This document shows positions 60,558 through 64,000 of a stretch of 64,000 bases of DNA, piece by piece. Origin of the DNA: Bradyrhizobium cosmicum. GTDB lineage: Bacteria; Pseudomonadota; Alphaproteobacteria; Rhizobiales; Xanthobacteraceae. The stretch spans positions 6,448,001 through 6,512,000 of the forward strand of contig NZ_CP041656.2 of assembly GCF_007290395.2 (NCBI RefSeq), given 5' to 3'. Under the pieces are notes generated by a model. It was not told where the DNA came from and did not search any database. It saw nothing but the letters and a program-made list of their open reading frames with translations. How positions within the stretch are numbered: position 1 is the stretch's first letter; each line of letters starts with the position of its first letter. A program made the position numbers and the translations under genes.

Positions 60558-61013
60558 ATGGACGTTCTCTTCAACGTCGTCGGGATCTTGACTGCGACGA
60601 TGGTAGTGACCGTTGCCCACTTTCCGTTGGAGACTACGCGAAGCCTGCTAAGCCTTGGCTCAGCCCCCGTGGTTAGATACATCCACCGTCAGAAAGCCCT
60701 GACGGTGGCATCGGAGCACGCGCGTATGCGTGCACTACTCGGCCAGTTCATTGACGAAGGACGGCTTATGCTGGCGCGACTACGCGATCCAGCAAGGGAC
60801 ACCGAATCGTCGCGTTTGCACGCCCATGGGTGGACGACCCAGGTCGAAGAGTTTCTTCGGAATGACCTCGGCAGTTCATATGTCGCTCGACTCCACTCCA
60901 CATCATTCGTTGACGATGGTGAGATCGAAGGCATTCCGCTGGAGCGGCTGCAGGACTGGAGGAATCTGTGCGGCCGCGTCAGCTATCTGGAGTTGCTTCG
61001 CGCCGAGATTTAG
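60558..61013 (+). CDS. membrane-anchored hypothetical protein
   Basis: The 151-residue protein starts MDVLFNVVGILTATMVVTVA, a membrane helix, followed by a cytoplasmic or periplasmic helical domain (RMRALLGQFIDEGRLMLARL, HAHGWTTQVEEFLRNDLGSS). GGGAAAGCGC precedes the ATG. The frame open upstream from 60489 has no ribosome site. Family unknown. Confidence 0.65.
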   Translation: MDVLFNVVGILTATMVVTVAHFPLETTRSLLSLGSAPVVRYIHRQKALTVASEHARMRALLGQFIDEGRLMLARLRDPARDTESSRLHAHGWTTQVEEFLRNDLGSSYVARLHSTSFVDDGEIEGIPLERLQDWRNLCGRVSYLELLRAEI

Positions 61014-61120
61014 CGTCGCTGGCGAAAGCCAATTGAGCAACCGAATAATAGATAACCGCGAAGCGGGAACCTGTTCACCTTAACTACTGGTTGGACGACA
61101 TCGATCACACAACCAAAATC

Positions 61121-61519
61121 TCAGGTTCGGGAGGCGTGCCCTTTTTGACGTCGCCCGCGGGATGCCCGCTTGCCTGCGGCAGCTTGGGCGATCGCAAACT
61201 CCTCAATGCGTCGGCCTGTCTTCAAAGCCGCAACCAACCATCGCGGTTGCTTTCCGCGCCCGGACCAAGTCTCCGTCGGGCTGTTGGGATTACGATATTT
61301 CGGCAGGACTTCCGGATACTTACGACGGCGACGCACGGCACCTGACGAATTCTGCAGCTCGGTGTCCCGTTCCTCGCCCTCGCGGTGGAGTTGCGAAAGA
61401 CGCTTCTCCAACTCCCGCTTCTCCGTCGTCAGACGCGCCGACAGGATACGACCAATTTGTTCGTGCAACCGCCACAATTCATCGACGGACATGTTATCGA
61501 AGTCTAATTTGTGGGTCAT
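61121..61519 (-). CDS. H-NS family (HvrA-like) histone protein
   Basis: The 132-residue protein has an N-terminal oligomerisation helix (DFDNMSVDELWRLHEQIGRI then SARLTTEKRELEKRLSQL) and the C-terminal H-NS DNA-binding motif YRNPNSPTETWSGRGKQPRW. H-NS proteins silence AT-rich foreign DNA; its place in this AT-rich island is consistent. The ATG at 61519 is preferred over a TTG one codon upstream. Confidence 0.9.
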   Translation of the reverse strand: MTHKLDFDNMSVDELWRLHEQIGRILSARLTTEKRELEKRLSQLHREGEERDTELQNSSGAVRRRRKYPEVLPKYRNPNSPTETWSGRGKQPRWLVAALKTGRRIEEFAIAQAAAGKRASRGRRQKGHASRT

Positions 61520-61646
61520 CAAGTGGTCTCGATCTCGGAATCGCCCGCAGCATGCAGATTGGACGACCTCTCTTGCCGTATTTCAAGCAATCCCGCAAGG
61601 TCGGGAACTCGGGCGGCCACCAAGCACCCAGCCTTGGCAGGCGCAT

Positions 61647-63788
61647 CTAGCGGACTTCCTGAATGTCAGACTGCAAGCGATGAAGGGCTGCATAGCGGCC
61701 TCCGCGCTTGATCAATTCGTCATGCGTACCATCCTCGACCAATCGTCCGCGATCAATGGTTAATATTCGATTTGCACGCCGAACTGTTGAAAGACGATGA
61801 GCGATAACGAATACCGTCCTACCCTGTGCGATGCGCCGCATGTTGTCCTGGATGATGCGCTCGCTTTCATAATCGAGCGCACTTGTCGCTTCGTCGAAAA
61901 TAAGAATGCGCGGATTCGTCACAAGTGCGCGGGCTATCGCTATCCGTTGGCGCTGTCCGCCTGACAGACTTGTGCCGCGCTCCCCGACAACCGTGTCATA
62001 GCCTTCTTGAAGCTCCAGGATGAACTCGTGAGCACCTGCGAGTTTTGCTGCCTCGACGACCCGTTCAATCGGCATGCTCGGATCCGATAGAGCGATGTTG
62101 TCGCGAATAGATTGGTTGAAGAGAACGCTTTCTTGCAACACGGACCCCACCTGTCGACGTAGCCAGGAGGTATCAACCATGGATATATCGACGCCATCGA
62201 TAAGTATGCGGCCGCTCTCAGGAATGAACAGCCTCTGGATCAATTTCGCGACTGTGCTCTTCCCTGAACCGGAAGGTCCGATTATTCCGATCACCTGGCC
62301 GGCAGAAACGCCAAAGCTGACGGCATGAAGTACTTCAGGGCCATCGGGACGGTATCGAAAAACAACGCGATCGAAAGTAACGTCGCCTCTAATGGACGGC
62401 AACGCGGCACGGGCAGGATTAAACCGGGGTTCGGGAGGCGTGTTGAGAATGTCGCCAAGGCGATCCACCGAGATCTGCGCTTGATGAAAATCCTGCCAAA
62501 TCTGCACGAGACGCAGCACCGGCTGGCTTACCCGTCCCGCCAGGATGTTGAATGCGACGAGTTCACCCACTGTCAGGTCACCAGAAATAACGAGGCGTGC
62601 CCCGAAATACAGGATACCGGCGGTTACGAGCTTGTTGACGAATTGAACGCTATTGCTTGCATAGTTGCCTAGCCTAAGAACCCTGAAGCTTGCAGCGACA
62701 TATCCAGCCAGCTGCTCTTCCCAGCGCCTCTGCATCTGTGGCTCAATAGCCATTGCCTTCAAAGTATCGACGCCGTTGACGCATTCCACCAAGAACGCCT
62801 GATTTTCCGCACCGCGTTTAAATTTTTCGTCAAGCAATCGGCGAAATGGCGGCGTCGCGCCGGCGGAGATGCCGATATAGAACGGGAATCCGAGCAAGAC
62901 GATGCCGGTCAATAGCGGGGAGTAGAAAAGCATCACGCCGAGAAACACGAACGTAAACAGGAGATCAATAACCAGCGTCAGCGCAGAACTTGTTAGGAAG
63001 TTCCGAATGTTCTCAAGCTCACGAACGCGAGCGACAGAATCGCCGACACGCCTAGCCTGAAAATACGCTGTTGGAAGCGCAAGCAGATGTTGAAACAGCC
63101 GCGCGCCGAGCTCGACATCAATACGGTTGGTCGCGTGGGAAAAAAGATAAGTACGCAAAATACCGAGAATGGTCTCGAATAGACCTATTCCGATAAGGCC
63201 GATTGCGAGCACGTCCAGCGTGCTGAGGCTTCGCTGCACCAGCACCTTGTCAATGACGGCCTGAAAGAACAGCGGTGATGCCAAGCCCAGAAGCTGCAAG
63301 AAAAAGGATCCGACCAGCACCTCAACCAATTGAGCTCGGTATTTGTGGATGGCGCCGAGAAACCAGGTCAAATCGAAACGGCGCGTGAGCTCCGTCAAGC
63401 TGGCGCGCTTGGTCATCAAAACAAGCCGCCCGTCCCAGATCGCTTCCAGATCCGCTCTGGTCAGTAATTCCGGGCGCGGCGTCCTTGTCGACTGAGCGAC
63501 GACCTTGTCATCCCCCACCTTTCCGAGAAGAATGAATCCGCCGTCCTTGAGCGCAGCGATGGCAGGCAAGGGTGTATTGAGGAGCCGCCCCCAGTCTGTT
63601 TTGAGCTCACGGGCCTTGAGCCCAAACTCTCTCGCACACCGGACCATTTCCGCAGTGCCGATATCTGCCATGCCGCAATAGTGGCGTATTTGCGCCGGGT
63701 CTGCGCTGATGCCGTGAAAACGCAGCATCATGGCGAGTGCGATGAGACCCGGGTCATTTGGCCCGGGCACGTCCATATCTGCGTTCAT
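61647..63788 (-). CDS. type I secretion system ABC transporter (HlyB-like)
   Basis: The 713-residue exporter has an N-terminal C39-like domain (residues 1-125), six membrane helices (about 140-430) and an ATPase with [36 protein letters not shown] and AHRLS. The peptidase domain lacks the catalytic cysteine (PNDPGLIALAMMLRFHG), as in HlyB, so it should dock rather than cleave substrate. The ATG at 63788 lies seven bases after AGGG; a GTG at 63809 is open too. HlyD and TolC genes are not adjacent on the downstream side. Confidence 0.92.
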   Translation of the reverse strand: MNADMDVPGPNDPGLIALAMMLRFHGISADPAQIRHYCGMADIGTAEMVRCAREFGLKARELKTDWGRLLNTPLPAIAALKDGGFILLGKVGDDKVVAQSTRTPRPELLTRADLEAIWDGRLVLMTKRASLTELTRRFDLTWFLGAIHKYRAQLVEVLVGSFFLQLLGLASPLFFQAVIDKVLVQRSLSTLDVLAIGLIGIGLFETILGILRTYLFSHATNRIDVELGARLFQHLLALPTAYFQARRVGDSVARVRELENIRNFLTSSALTLVIDLLFTFVFLGVMLFYSPLLTGIVLLGFPFYIGISAGATPPFRRLLDEKFKRGAENQAFLVECVNGVDTLKAMAIEPQMQRRWEEQLAGYVAASFRVLRLGNYASNSVQFVNKLVTAGILYFGARLVISGDLTVGELVAFNILAGRVSQPVLRLVQIWQDFHQAQISVDRLGDILNTPPEPRFNPARAALPSIRGDVTFDRVVFRYRPDGPEVLHAVSFGVSAGQVIGIIGPSGSGKSTVAKLIQRLFIPESGRILIDGVDISMVDTSWLRRQVGSVLQESVLFNQSIRDNIALSDPSMPIERVVEAAKLAGAHEFILELQEGYDTVVGERGTSLSGGQRQRIAIARALVTNPRILIFDEATSALDYESERIIQDNMRRIAQGRTVFVIAHRLSTVRRANRILTIDRGRLVEDGTHDELIKRGGRYAALHRLQSDIQEVR

Positions 63789-64000
63789 TATCTGCCCTAT
63801 CGGCGGCACCCCCGGCCGCCTCCTGCCACTTGATGATAGCCCTTGTTGGTAAAGTTATAGCGATAATCAGGCGCTGATTCGGCACGGATTTATTCAAAAA
63901 ATATCCTCAATCAGCTGAAATAACAGAGTTGGAGCTGATATAATTCGAGAATTCGCTCCGGTTGCGCCAAGGCGATTCACAATCACGCTGGTCAGGCGCA
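63789..64000. other. upstream region of the type I exporter gene
   Basis: AT-rich sequence with no gene; probably holds the promoter of the exporter, which is transcribed leftwards. No specific box is certain. Confidence 0.4.

Noticed and set aside
61647..63788. Bacteriocin (peptide-cleaving) export function for the ABC transporter
   Set aside because: The N-terminal C39-like domain has no catalytic Cys, so it should not cleave a double-glycine leader.
1..64000. CRISPR array, rRNA operon, replication origin
   Set aside because: No regularly spaced direct repeats with variable spacers, no rRNA sequence, and no dnaA/repABC genes or iteron arrays were seen.

Overview
The window reads as a chromosomal segment of a high-GC alphaproteobacterium, most likely Bradyrhizobium or a close Bradyrhizobiaceae relative. 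The basis is GC-rich codon use, the families present (NtaA-type LLM oxidoreductases, a fused indolepyruvate ferredoxin oxidoreductase, Omp31-type porin, GltIJKL, HvrA-like H-NS), the abundance of roughly 100-165 bp palindromic intergenic repeats, and small proteins of a kind typical of that lineage. The assignment rests on recalled families; no search was run.

Region 1 (about 1-43.6 kb) is dense, ordinary chromosome rich in catabolic and transport genes. In order: an Ldh-LLM-FAH operon; an AsnC/Lrp regulator divergent from fused indolepyruvate ferredoxin oxidoreductase; an amidase; LysR divergent from an EmrAB-type pump plus an AhpD-like protein; a D-amino-acid-transaminase-like enzyme; the gltIJKL operon; an M20 peptidase divergent from a second LLM enzyme; a benzoylformate-decarboxylase-like TPP enzyme; a GFA-fold protein; an Old Yellow Enzyme; an outer-membrane beta-barrel; aldehyde dehydrogenase divergent from an SDR; a PspA/YiaA stress block with a divergent TetR and three matching palindromes; a family-5 solute-binding protein; a GH3 gene broken by one in-frame TAG; DUF4173-creB-creC; a secreted small protein; an alpha/beta-hydrolase without its nucleophile; a haem-associated adenylate cyclase; a mandelate-racemase-like enzyme with Lys166 replaced by Arg; RidA and NUDIX proteins.

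Region 2 (about 44-51 kb) is gene-poor and lower in GC. It holds very small genes (27-83 codons), decayed remnants, candidate small RNAs, and a duplicated unit of about 455 bp: a terminator-like hairpin, a conserved leader with ACCCGGGT, a hairpin just before the ribosome site, and a 72-residue ORF. This block is the best place to look for something undescribed. The small proteins were found by reading frames directly and are easy to miss by length cut-offs.

Region 3 (about 51-64 kb) looks like a surface or exopolysaccharide and secretion island. It has an 880-residue Ig-repeat protein carrying a polysaccharide-lyase-like domain and no signal peptide, a GT4 glycosyltransferase, a structurally aberrant tRNA-Thr(CGT), an acyltransferase-3, a very acidic low-complexity protein, an H-NS-like silencer and a type I secretion ABC transporter with an inactive (Cys-less) C39-like domain. 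The simplest reading is that the transporter exports the Ig/lyase protein or another repeat protein; its HlyD and TolC partners are not in the window.
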